Shown here: positions 1 to 6,178 of the stretch, in pieces | Layout of the letters: every line of letters begins with the position of its first letter | How positions within the stretch are numbered: position 1 is the stretch's first letter | Source of the DNA: Candidatus Coatesiibacteriota bacterium | GTDB taxonomy: Bacteria; RBG-13-66-14; B26-G2 | Direction of reading: 5' to 3' | DNA: 14,080 nt | NCBI GenBank assembly: GCA_003647715.1 | Contig: QMNJ01000026.1 | Span: 1 to 14,080, forward strand | Translations under genes and position numbers: made by a program | Notes under the pieces: generated by a model | Database searches by the model: none | Told to the model about the DNA's origin: nothing | What the model saw: only the letters and a program-made list of their open reading frames with translations

Positions 1-543
1 CATAATGGAAGAAGTGATTTAAATGTGGGAGTGAAGGATGTTGTGAAAGCAGTGAAAATAATAAATGAGTGGATAGAGGCATCCGTTATAATAGATGATG
101 TGATAGCATCATTGAGCAGTGGAGATGGGATGAACAGTTGGAGGATGAGTCCCTCTGATATAATGAGGAGGTTAATAGAAGTAAGGAAGACTGAAAATGT
201 GGAAGTGGATGTGGATGCTCTTGATAATGTGAATACAGATATAGAGTTGAATGATGTGATATGGGCAATAAATGTTGTGAAAAGATACATATCAGTTAAA
301 AGAGCGTGTATGGGAGTTGTGAGAAGAGTGAAGAAGTCATCACATGGTGAGAGTATGAATTTCTTGGTTGAGAGTGTGGCATCTATGATAAGGGAGAAGG
401 AGGAGAGGAAGAGGAGGAGGATTGAGGAATTGTATGCGAGGGAGGAGGAAGCGATAACATCTGAGGATTATGTGGATGAGGATAGAGATAAGGTAAGGGA
501 TGAGATAAGGGAGATAATAGAGAAGAGGGATAAGAGGATATGA
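1..543 (+). CDS. Unrecognised charged helical protein, 5' end outside the window
   Basis: I do not recognise this protein. The frame is open from base 1, and no Shine-Dalgarno precedes the first GTG (25), whereas nearly every other gene here has one. The true start therefore probably lies upstream. About 180 residues are visible. The first two thirds mix short hydrophobic helices with acidic stretches (VDVDALDNVNTDIELND). The last third, from about residue 120, is a highly charged Lys/Glu/Arg helix (for example REKEERKRRRIEELYAREEE), likely a coiled coil or nucleic-acid-facing tail. The codons are strongly purine-rich, like the structural genes downstream. It ends 79 bases before the next gene and is separated from it by a TATA box, so it probably belongs to the preceding transcript. 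No function is assigned. Confidence 0.7.
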   Translation, partial: HNGRSDLNVGVKDVVKAVKIINEWIEASVIIDDVIASLSSGDGMNSWRMSPSDIMRRLIEVRKTENVEVDVDALDNVNTDIELNDVIWAINVVKRYISVKRACMGVVRRVKKSSHGESMNFLVESVASMIREKEERKRRRIEELYAREEEAITSEDYVDEDRDKVRDEIREIIEKRDKRI

Positions 544-579
544 GAATATGATTATGAGAGATTATGAGAAGATAAGGTA

Positions 580-588
580 TTTATATAA
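580..588 (+). promoter_or_regulatory. TATA-box promoter of the 67-residue membrane protein gene
   Basis: TTTATATAA lies in the 79-base gap before the ATG at 622 and matches the archaeal TATA consensus. Transcription starting about 24-26 bases downstream would begin near 608, leaving a very short leader that still holds GGAGGTGG (610-617). I see no convincing bacterial -35/-10 pair. This is the clearest promoter in the window and sits directly in front of the gene that also has its own terminator-like hairpin. Confidence 0.65.
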
Positions 589-621
589 GGTGAATGATAG
601 GATGAGATAGGAGGTGGTGTT

Positions 622-825
622 ATGGCGGGATATGAGCTCGTTGATGTGCTGAATAGGGTTCTTCAAGGATTGCAGGATGTCCTATACTATATAGCAGATG
701 CGATAGCAGATAACGCATCAATCATCGCAACAGTCGTCGTCCTGGGAGGTCTTACTCTGCTGGTCTGGAGATATGGTTCAAGGATGTTCAGAGGTATGAC
801 AGCATGGTTCAGAGGTATATTCTGA
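622..825 (+). CDS. Small single-span membrane protein resembling a filamentous-virus major coat protein; candidate major virion protein
   Basis: This is a 67-residue protein. Residues 1-30 form an amphipathic, net acidic helix (YELVDVLNRVLQGLQDVLYY). Residues 33-50 are a strongly hydrophobic membrane span (SIIATVVVLGGLTLLVW). Residues 51-67 are a basic, aromatic tail (RYGSRMFRGMTAWFRGIF). An acidic amphipathic helix, then a span, then a basic tail is the layout of inovirus pVIII coat proteins, but I claim resemblance in architecture, not proven homology. It has its own TATA box, a strong GGAGG 7 bases before ATG, and a terminator-like hairpin after it. Its codons (GTC, CTG, ATC, CTC) differ from those of its neighbours, which prefer ATA, TTA and GTT. 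All of this suggests a very highly expressed structural protein. A small membrane or lysis protein is the alternative. Confidence 0.72.
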   Translation: MAGYELVDVLNRVLQGLQDVLYYIADAIADNASIIATVVVLGGLTLLVWRYGSRMFRGMTAWFRGIF

Positions 826-866
826 GGGTGAGGGATAAGTGGTCTCAGTATTGAGAGTGGGTGAAT

Positions 867-896
867 GAGAGGTGCGCTATAATAGCGCACCTTCTC
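867..896 (+). terminator. Strong hairpin after the 67-residue gene, probable partial terminator
   Basis: GGTGCGCT (871-878) pairs perfectly with AGCGCACC (884-891) around a 5-base ATAAT loop. GAGA (867-870) extends the stem by pairing with TTCTC (892-896) if one T is bulged out. A T-rich stretch (ATTTATTATAA) follows. The hairpin sits 42 bases after the stop of the putative coat gene and before the next Shine-Dalgarno (917). No clear promoter lies between it and the gene at 939, so the long downstream operon may depend on read-through. It could also act as an mRNA-stabilising 3' structure. Confidence 0.62.
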
Positions 897-938
897 ATTT
901 ATTATAAGAAGAGTGAAGGAGGTGATTGAGAAGGAGAA

Positions 939-1559
939 ATGATGAAGATAAGAGGATTCGGAGTGGCATCTCTGGATGTGTGGCTGAGGATGAGAGTGCT
1001 GGGAGAAGATGGAAAGATTGAGGAGCGATGGCATAAGTGTCATTCATTCGTGAAGAATGGATATTCATTGCTCAACACAGCTCTTGCAAATGACATAGCA
1101 GGAAAACCACAGTTTGATGTAGTGGATGTGGATGGAACATCAAGAACAGTGTCATGGGATGAGCAGAATGATGCCAATAAGTATGGAGCGAATGCTCCTG
1201 CAAACAATGATGACTATGGTCTTATAGTTGGCACTAATGGGACTGGAACATCATGGAGTGACTATAATCTCAGAGCGAAGATTAATCATGGAACAGGAAG
1301 TGGTGAACTCGTATATCATGAAACAGAGATTAAATCGTCAGAGGATTCTGGAGCACCAGCAAAGATAACGCTTGAGAGGAAGTTTGACAATGACAGTGGA
1401 GGTTCAATAACAGTCAGAGAAGTGGGATGGTTTATAATGGTGACTGTTGGTGGTTCACAGTATTATGTGATGATGTTACGAGACACTCCAGCAGCCACAA
1501 CAGTAGGAGATGGAGCAAGACTCATATCAACATACTATGTGTATGTGAATCCACCGTAG
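939..1559 (+). CDS. Tail-fibre/adhesin-like virion protein, paralogue 1 of 3
   Basis: This 206-residue protein shares a recurring pattern with the genes at 4897 and 5529. The N-terminus has an 'exDGki' strand and an N-SF-type motif (KCHSFVKNGY). The middle reads GLIVGTNGTGTSWSDYNL, then INHGTGSGELVY. The C-terminal beta module reads ITVREVGWF, then VMMLRD, then a G-x-I-x-x-Y ending. Phage tail and fibre proteins commonly carry this G-T-G, HG-x-x-x-G-x-L-x-Y, EVG and RD order, so a receptor-binding or surface-decoration role is inferred. It has no membrane span or signal peptide. GGAGGTGATT (918-927) and a second GGAG (933-936) precede tandem ATGs at 939 and 942, so the start could be either. 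It is the first gene after the hairpin. Confidence 0.68.
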   Translation: MMKIRGFGVASLDVWLRMRVLGEDGKIEERWHKCHSFVKNGYSLLNTALANDIAGKPQFDVVDVDGTSRTVSWDEQNDANKYGANAPANNDDYGLIVGTNGTGTSWSDYNLRAKINHGTGSGELVYHETEIKSSEDSGAPAKITLERKFDNDSGGSITVREVGWFIMVTVGGSQYYVMMLRDTPAATTVGDGARLISTYYVYVNPP

Positions 1560-1570
1560 TCTGAGGAGAA

Positions 1571-1798
1571 ATGTTCTCAATGGACTTGGAGGATGTAACA
1601 GGAATTGCGCAGTCAATAGGAGTGGCTGTTGAGACATTTAAGACAGAGATATATTCAGTGATAGCATCAGTCTTATCACATCTGAAGGTGGCGTTTTCGT
1701 ATGTTCAATCGTTCTTGCAGAGACTATGGGTAATGTGGTATGACGATCCAGTGAAAATGCTCACATTTTCAGCGATGATATGGTGTATGCTCTCGTGA
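1571..1798 (+). CDS. Small hydrophobic/amphipathic protein, unknown function
   Basis: I do not recognise this 75-residue protein. It is preceded by GAGGAG five bases before the ATG and starts 12 bases after the previous stop. It is predicted almost wholly helical. An amphipathic region (residues 7-50) is rich in Val, Ile and Ser. An aromatic segment follows (LQRLWVMWYDDP), and then a short hydrophobic C-terminus (MLTFSAMIWCMLS) that may insert into a membrane. It lies between the first fibre-like protein and further small genes, so a minor virion or assembly protein is plausible. Confidence 0.6.
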   Translation: MFSMDLEDVTGIAQSIGVAVETFKTEIYSVIASVLSHLKVAFSYVQSFLQRLWVMWYDDPVKMLTFSAMIWCMLS

Positions 1799-1834
1799 AA
1801 AAGTGATGGAAGGATGATGGAAGGAGGAGGAGGG

Positions 1835-1885
1835 ATGGGCGGGTTATCGTTTTCATTTGGAGGAAAAGAGGATAAAAGGAGGTGA
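1835..1885 (+). CDS. Possible 16-residue mini-gene whose stop codon lies in the next gene's Shine-Dalgarno
   Basis: ATG 1835 is preceded by a run of GGAGG motifs (1823-1833) and opens a frame reading MGGLSFSFGGKEDKRR. It ends at TGA 1883-1885, inside the GGAGGTGAT that serves the next gene. The frame also extends upstream in phase to ATG 1814 (23 residues). The gap would otherwise be the longest in this part of the operon. The Gly/Ser/Phe-rich then basic composition could be a real micro-protein, or simply a leader whose translation couples to the next gene. Evidence is limited to the ribosome-binding site and the position of the stop. Confidence 0.3.
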   Translation: MGGLSFSFGGKEDKRR

Positions 1886-1896
1886 TAGAAAAGGAA

Positions 1897-2091
1897 ATGC
1901 CTTTGCTTTCATCAATAAAAGGACTGACGCAGAATGCAAGAGTCAATGTAAGTGGTAATACGCTTGAGATATTTATTCCTGAGGATGATTTGAGGGATAT
2001 ACTCGTCAAGAATTCGCCAGATGAGATTAAGAATGCGACAACAGTAAGATGTGAGAATGGAGGAGTTAAAATACTCATACAGATAGTGTGA
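1897..2091 (+). CDS. Small soluble protein, unknown function
   Basis: I do not recognise this 64-residue protein. The frame also contains a GTG at 1882, but that codon is part of the Shine-Dalgarno AAGGAGGTGAT (1876-1886), so the ATG at 1897 is the likely start, with spacing similar to other genes here. The protein has a beta-strand pattern at both ends (ARVNVSGNTLEIFIPEDD and GGVKILIQIV) around a short helix. This resembles a small alpha/beta domain with no membrane span. It lies in the structural operon directly before the Trp-rich repeat protein. Confidence 0.55.
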   Translation: MPLLSSIKGLTQNARVNVSGNTLEIFIPEDDLRDILVKNSPDEIKNATTVRCENGGVKILIQIV

Positions 2092-2114
2092 TGATAATAT
2101 AAGAGAAGGGAGAA

Positions 2115-3365
2115 ATGTTTGAGGACATATTTGAAGCGATATTTGAAGCATTACAAGGAGCATTTGACACATTGGGTTCGTGGATAGATGAAGCGTTTTC
2201 AGCGATATTAGACGGTCTCACTGCTCTCGGAGATTTCTTGGTCAGTGCATTTGAGTGGGTATATAAGGGATTATCCGCTCTTGGTGAGTTCATAGGAAAT
2301 GCATTATCAGCAATCGCTTCAGCATTAGAAACATTTGGAGGATGGGTTTATTCAGCATTTGAGTGGATGTATAAAGGATTATCTGCTGCAGGTGAGTGGT
2401 TGTGGAATGGACTGTGTGAAATTGGGAAAGCGATTGCAGGATTCGGTGAGTGGTTGTGGAATGCATTTCTCGGATTCGGTGAGTGGTTATGGGGAGGATT
2501 ACAGTGGATAGGTTCTGCGTTATCTGTTATAGGAGAAGCCATATATTCATTTGGGGAGTGGATATATACATCCATCGTCAATGGACTAAATTGGTTAATA
2601 GGAGCTCTGTCATCAATATTCACATGGCTCGCTTCAGTATTTGAAGGAATGTGGAATGCATTATGTGGTATAGCTGAGGACTTCATATCTCAGTTTAATG
2701 TGCAAATAACTCAGCTCTTTGAGGATTTGAGACATAAGTTTAAAAATATGTTCATAGCAGCAGTAACTATACCTGCAACTGCTTCTCTGTTGAAGAAACT
2801 GCCTGATGTTATGGCAGATGGATTTGACATCGGTAAATTATTGGGGATAGTGGGAGGATGTATTGCCTTACCAATAGCGAGTTATGCTGTTGCTGAGATA
2901 ATTGACAGAATAATTGAAACTCCTAAGACGACGGCATTATCATTCTTAATGCCCTTAGGATTACCTCAGATGAGTGTTGGAGAAGCACCTTCATTCACAC
3001 AGATAAGGAATATTCCAAGAAGGTTGGAGTCATTCCCAGCAACCACTTCAGAATTTAGACTGTTTAAACCTAAGCAGGACATTGTAACAGGAGTAAAGGA
3101 TGAAGGATTACTAAAAATTGAAAGTGCAATGAGAGTGTTAATCTTAAATGAGCTCACAGATAATTCTATGTTATCAGTTACGCCACCAGCAAGGATGGAA
3201 GGAGAAAGTGATATAAGAGGACTGAGTGTCATCCATTCAATAACATCTCCTCAGTATGGAAGTGAACAGAACATCGGAGATAGTGTTGAACTGGAGACTG
3301 TGGATAATGCATACATACATGATGAGGAGTCATTGAATGATGAAGCAATTTTTGAGATAGCGTGA
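2115..3365 (+). CDS. Trp/Gly-rich amphipathic-repeat protein, putative membrane-associated virion protein
   Basis: The protein has 416 residues. Residues 1 to about 200 consist of degenerate amphipathic helical repeats built on motifs such as FGEWLWNA, SAFEWVYKGLSALGE and SAFEWMYKGLSAAGE. They are very rich in Trp, Gly, Phe and Ala with regularly spaced Glu. One better-conserved pair lies exactly 108 bases (36 residues) apart. A helical stretch follows (QFNVQITQLFEDLRHKFKNM), then a hydrophobic segment at about 215-265 (LLGIVGGCIALPIASYAVAEII). The C-terminal region of about 140 residues is polar and non-repetitive. Similar Trp-rich amphipathic proteins, as I recall them, occur in large archaeal virus genomes without known function. 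Membrane coating, tail or tape-measure-like packing, and pore formation are all possible. It starts with GGGAG before ATG and ends 14 bases before the next gene. Confidence 0.62.
   Translation: MFEDIFEAIFEALQGAFDTLGSWIDEAFSAILDGLTALGDFLVSAFEWVYKGLSALGEFIGNALSAIASALETFGGWVYSAFEWMYKGLSAAGEWLWNGLCEIGKAIAGFGEWLWNAFLGFGEWLWGGLQWIGSALSVIGEAIYSFGEWIYTSIVNGLNWLIGALSSIFTWLASVFEGMWNALCGIAEDFISQFNVQITQLFEDLRHKFKNMFIAAVTIPATASLLKKLPDVMADGFDIGKLLGIVGGCIALPIASYAVAEIIDRIIETPKTTALSFLMPLGLPQMSVGEAPSFTQIRNIPRRLESFPATTSEFRLFKPKQDIVTGVKDEGLLKIESAMRVLILNELTDNSMLSVTPPARMEGESDIRGLSVIHSITSPQYGSEQNIGDSVELETVDNAYIHDEESLNDEAIFEIA
2242..2400 (+). repeat. Imperfect direct repeats inside the Trp-rich protein gene
   Basis: GCATTTGAGTGG followed by TATAA(A/G)GGATTATC occurs at about 2247 and again 108 bases later, encoding FEW(V/M)YKGLSA twice. 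Further decayed copies of the GAGTGGTT(A/G)TGG core (encoding GEWLW) occur around 2394, 2451 and 2480. The regular codon phase indicates intragenic duplication rather than a mobile element. Confidence 0.6.
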
Positions 3366-3379
3366 AGAGGTGATATATA

Positions 3380-3766
3380 ATGAGTAATGGAGATGAGGAG
3401 GAGGAGGAAATAGTATATGTGAGCAGGATGATATTACCGACAATTGAAATACCTTTACTGACGATGCCTGTAATAGAAGCAAGACCAGAGCCACCTCCTG
3501 TTGGTATGACTGTTGGATTTAAGGGTTCATCATTAAGAGGTGCTCCTCCCATCAGAATAATAGAGACGACAAGAGGTTCAACAATATGGTATAGAGTGAA
3601 GAGATGGACAAGACTTTATGATAAGAGTTATAATATCGTGAAGAGAAATATGTCAGTATCATCACTTAATCTGATGAGAGATGTGGTGGCAATTGAAAGT
3701 GTGAGAAACGAAAAAATTATATATGGAGATGGCGTGAAGGATGAAGTGGAAATAAGAGTGGAATAA
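3380..3766 (+). CDS. Acidic/proline-rich N-terminus, basic C-terminus, unknown function
   Basis: I do not recognise this 128-residue protein. It starts 9 bases after GAGG and 14 bases after the preceding stop. The first 12 residues include an acidic run (DEEEEEI). A proline-rich extended stretch follows (IEARPEPPPVGMTVGF), then a basic aromatic segment (TIWYRVKRWTRLYDK) and a mixed charged tail. There is no membrane span or known catalytic motif. The composition suggests an extended linker or adaptor between virion components, which is inference from its position among the structural genes. Confidence 0.55.
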   Translation: MSNGDEEEEEIVYVSRMILPTIEIPLLTMPVIEARPEPPPVGMTVGFKGSSLRGAPPIRIIETTRGSTIWYRVKRWTRLYDKSYNIVKRNMSVSSLNLMRDVVAIESVRNEKIIYGDGVKDEVEIRVE

Positions 3767-3791
3767 GAACAAAAGGGAGGTGATTAACTGA

Positions 3792-4895
3792 GTGATATTT
3801 GACGAGCCTGCCACAATAGAGTTTCTGGAAGGATACTCATCAATATATGGACTGATGAATGAGATAGCTTCATTTTATGGAGGATTTGCATTTATATTGG
3901 CTCATGCAGCAAGAGCAATTGACAGATCAATTGTTATATCAGAATCATTGAAGGAAAGTGTTAAGTTAATCGCATGGGGAAGTGTTAAGAGTGAAGAAGA
4001 GATTGATGAAGACATCGCAATGAGGACTGTTGAATCTAAATCCTTTGAGAGCACTGACAGAGTGAAACCTGACTTAGTTATGCAGTATATATCAGCACAA
4101 CATATGAGTATAATAGATAAGATTAAGGATTCAATATCCTATGAGTATGTTGCTCCTCAGTCAATCAGTATAATAGATAAGATTAAGGATACCACAACAT
4201 CAAATGTTGAAATATTGATAAAAATGAGAGGAACATCATACCTTGATGATGAATACTCATATAAATATATTGTTCATGGTCATGTATATCTGGAGGAGTA
4301 TTTGAGAGATGGCGCAAGTCTATCAGGAATTAAGGACATACATCAGATATTGGATGAGATAAGGGTTAAGACAGTGCATGAATATGAGAAGGAGCTTGAA
4401 TTACCATATATGAGTTTGAGTATGTTTGAAACTCTTTTGCTGGAGGAGGAGTTACCATTAAGTAAGATAGGATTCCACATATATGGTGAAGGTCATATAT
4501 CGGACTGGTGCAGGTTCTCATATACTCATCCTGTTTACGATGAAGTTATGTCTGGAATTGAAATGCAATTGCTCACAGAATATTCAGAATGTGTTGACAA
4601 TATAGCAGATGAGAGCACAAATATTGAGATAGTTCATGGTCATGTGGATATGAAGGTTGAATTAAAAGATGGCGCAAGTCTATCAGGAATTAAGGACATA
4701 CATCAGATATTGGATGAGATAAAGGTAAAAACGGAAGCTGATATAAAGAGAGAGGTGGAATTACCATATATGAGTTTGAGTATGTCTGAAACTCTATTGA
4801 TGGAGGAGGAACTGCCATCATATAAGGTGGGATTCCACATATATAATGAAGAATATATAAGAGATGAATCATCAATGGAAATAGGAGGTGAGTGA
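3792..4895 (+). CDS. Repeat-containing structural-type protein, unknown fold
   Basis: The protein has 367 residues. It starts at GTG 3792 behind GGGAGGTGAT (3776-3785), with no ATG available near that site. The N-terminus has a hydrophobic helix (YGGFAFILAHAARAI). A 20-residue unit containing SIIDKIKD is duplicated at about residues 105-132. The main feature is a pair of units of about 75 residues spaced exactly 120 residues apart (roughly 160-235 and 280-355). Each reads HGHV, DGASLSGIKDIHQILDEI, LELPYMSLSM or VELPYMSLSM, then EELP and GFHIY. Parts are identical at the DNA level, indicating recent duplication or gene conversion. It is acidic overall with no membrane span in the repeats. It sits just before two fibre-like proteins, so a fibre or baseplate-like elongated protein is plausible. 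No family is recognised. Confidence 0.6.
   Translation: MIFDEPATIEFLEGYSSIYGLMNEIASFYGGFAFILAHAARAIDRSIVISESLKESVKLIAWGSVKSEEEIDEDIAMRTVESKSFESTDRVKPDLVMQYISAQHMSIIDKIKDSISYEYVAPQSISIIDKIKDTTTSNVEILIKMRGTSYLDDEYSYKYIVHGHVYLEEYLRDGASLSGIKDIHQILDEIRVKTVHEYEKELELPYMSLSMFETLLLEEELPLSKIGFHIYGEGHISDWCRFSYTHPVYDEVMSGIEMQLLTEYSECVDNIADESTNIEIVHGHVDMKVELKDGASLSGIKDIHQILDEIKVKTEADIKREVELPYMSLSMSETLLMEEELPSYKVGFHIYNEEYIRDESSMEIGGE
4107..4190 (+). repeat. 24-bp direct repeat, 60-bp period
   Basis: The bases at 4107-4130 and 4167-4190 are identical. Each encodes SIIDKIKD, and the period is exactly 20 codons. This is an in-frame tandem duplication inside the 367-residue protein. Confidence 0.8.
4270..4860 (+). 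repeat. Two long direct repeats with a 360-bp period inside the 367-residue protein gene
   Basis: The left unit begins near 4270 and the right near 4630, offset by exactly 360 bases. Within them 56 bases are identical (4307-4362 and 4667-4722), as are 28 more (4398-4425 and 4758-4785), with weaker similarity between. The intervening part of the 120-codon period is not obviously repeated. The phase is preserved, so both copies are translated. Confidence 0.85.
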
Positions 4896-4896
4896 T

Positions 4897-5496
4897 GTGA
4901 AGGGGAGATTACGGATATATGAGAGAGGACAATGTATAAGAGATGAACCATTGAACTCCTTAGTGGAGAACTTTCTGAGGATGATGAGAGCATCATTACT
5001 ATCACAGAATAACCTGGAGACAGGACACGATACGCTGAAGACAATAGATGGGGCAGATATAGATGCTCCAGATACTCATACTGACCATCCATATTTTGAA
5101 TGGTGGTGGGATGGAGCAGAGGAGTTAAGAGGTATCGTTCTGGGGACAGGAACGACTCCTGTTTCAATCAGTGATTTTAAGCTTGAGTCAATAATAGAAC
5201 ATGGAGATACTCCTGGCAAACTGTGGTATGGTCATCATATTGTAGGAGAAAAGAATAGATTTGATGACTTCATAGTATCTCCAATGAAAGTTGAGTGGTC
5301 TGCCAAGAGGATAATAGAAAATCGCACTACATCAGATATAACCGCCAATGAAGTAGGAATATATGCAATAAAATATAGTAACGCAAACGACAAAGATTAC
5401 ACAGTGATGATATTGAGAGATGTATTGACAGCTCCTCTGACGATACAGGCAGGTCGCACAATAGAAGTGGAAGTGCTGTTCTGGATAGAGGTATAG
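4897..5496 (+). CDS. Tail-fibre/adhesin-like virion protein, paralogue 2 of 3
   Basis: This 199-residue protein follows the same motif order as the genes at 939 and 5529: an N-terminal N-SLVENFL motif, RGIVLGTGTTPVSISDFKL, then IEHGDTPGKLWYG, then EVGIYAI, VMILRD and a G-x-x-I-x-V C-terminal strand. Relative to paralogue 1 it lacks a few glycines but keeps the EVG and RD positions. The first GTG in frame (4888) is part of the Shine-Dalgarno GGAGGTGA, so GTG 4897 is the better start. The preceding gene's stop (4893-4895) lies between the Shine-Dalgarno and this start, which implies translational coupling. A surface-binding or fibre role is inferred from the family pattern. The receptor is unknown. 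Confidence 0.66.
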   Translation: MKGRLRIYERGQCIRDEPLNSLVENFLRMMRASLLSQNNLETGHDTLKTIDGADIDAPDTHTDHPYFEWWWDGAEELRGIVLGTGTTPVSISDFKLESIIEHGDTPGKLWYGHHIVGEKNRFDDFIVSPMKVEWSAKRIIENRTTSDITANEVGIYAIKYSNANDKDYTVMILRDVLTAPLTIQAGRTIEVEVLFWIEV

Positions 5497-5528
5497 TATA
5501 TGTGAATGAAGGAGGTGATTAATCACAG

Positions 5529-6161
5529 ATGAGGAGGATAGATAAAATAAGGATTCGGAAAGATGAGAATAAGGACATGATAGGTGCTGACTTGAAGGTG
5601 ACTGTGAGAAGGAGGAATGGTGACACAGAGATAATTTACAGTGGTAAGTCAAAGTCATTCGTTATAGCGATGCTCGCTCACTTTAAGCATATGGGTAAGG
5701 ATTATCCTAATAGAGCGACATGCTGCATGAAGGATTGGCAAGGGAATAGTAGATATGTTGACGCAAACAATCATAGATTCTTCAATGCATATTGGCATAC
5801 TGAAGAAGGAAGATGGCAATGGGGTATATGCTTCGGTTCAGGATTCAAAGGTGTTGAAGCATCTGATTATCAGCTTGAGAATCACATACGGCATGGGACA
5901 TCATCAGGACAACTCTATTATTACGCAGGCACATACTCACAGGTTATAATAGATGGAAACACAGCATACTTCACTGCAACAAAGTCTGCGGAAAATAAGC
6001 ATACTGACCCTATAACAGTGAGGGAAGTGGCATTTATGGTTCGTTCAAGGCATGACACCTCTGACTATGATTTCGTCATAGTCAGAGACAGAATATCCGA
6101 TGTCACATTAGAGCAGTATGACACAATAACAGTGGAATATAAGTTTAAAGTCTCTGCATAA
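5529..6161 (+). CDS. Tail-fibre/adhesin-like virion protein, paralogue 3 of 3
   Basis: This 210-residue protein starts at ATG behind GGAGGTGATT with 13-base spacing. It shows the shared pattern: an N-terminal strand with NGDTE, then SKSFVIAML, WGICFGSGFKGVEASDYQL, IRHGTSSGQLYYY, ITVREVAFMV, FVIVRD and a final beta strand (ITVEYKFKVSA). It differs from the others in an aromatic, cysteine-bearing insert (ATCCMKDWQG) before the conserved core. It follows paralogue 2 closely, so these two may be a tandem duplication and paralogue 1 a more distant copy. It probably forms or decorates a virion appendage. Its stop TAA abuts the Shine-Dalgarno of the glycosyltransferase gene. Confidence 0.66.
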   Translation: MRRIDKIRIRKDENKDMIGADLKVTVRRRNGDTEIIYSGKSKSFVIAMLAHFKHMGKDYPNRATCCMKDWQGNSRYVDANNHRFFNAYWHTEEGRWQWGICFGSGFKGVEASDYQLENHIRHGTSSGQLYYYAGTYSQVIIDGNTAYFTATKSAENKHTDPITVREVAFMVRSRHDTSDYDFVIVRDRISDVTLEQYDTITVEYKFKVSA

Positions 6162-6178
6162 GGAGGTGCACTTCACAC

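Noticed and set aside
871..891. TATAAT within the hairpin as a bacterial -10 promoter element
   Set aside because: It is the loop of a perfect stem with no -35 element, and other signals point to archaeal transcription.
687..1043. Long minus-strand open frame over the coat gene and hairpin
   Set aside because: Low-complexity His/Ser/Pro-rich translation, no Shine-Dalgarno, and it crosses a TATA-driven gene and hairpin. It is a shadow of the purine-rich plus strand.
4107..4860. Repeats as a CRISPR array or transposon ends
   Set aside because: The repeats are in codon phase within one gene, with periods of exactly 60 and 360 bases and no spacers or target-site duplications.
4703..5167. 154-codon minus-strand open frame
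   Set aside because: It overlaps the conserved repeats and the second fibre-like gene in the opposite strand and has no start signal.
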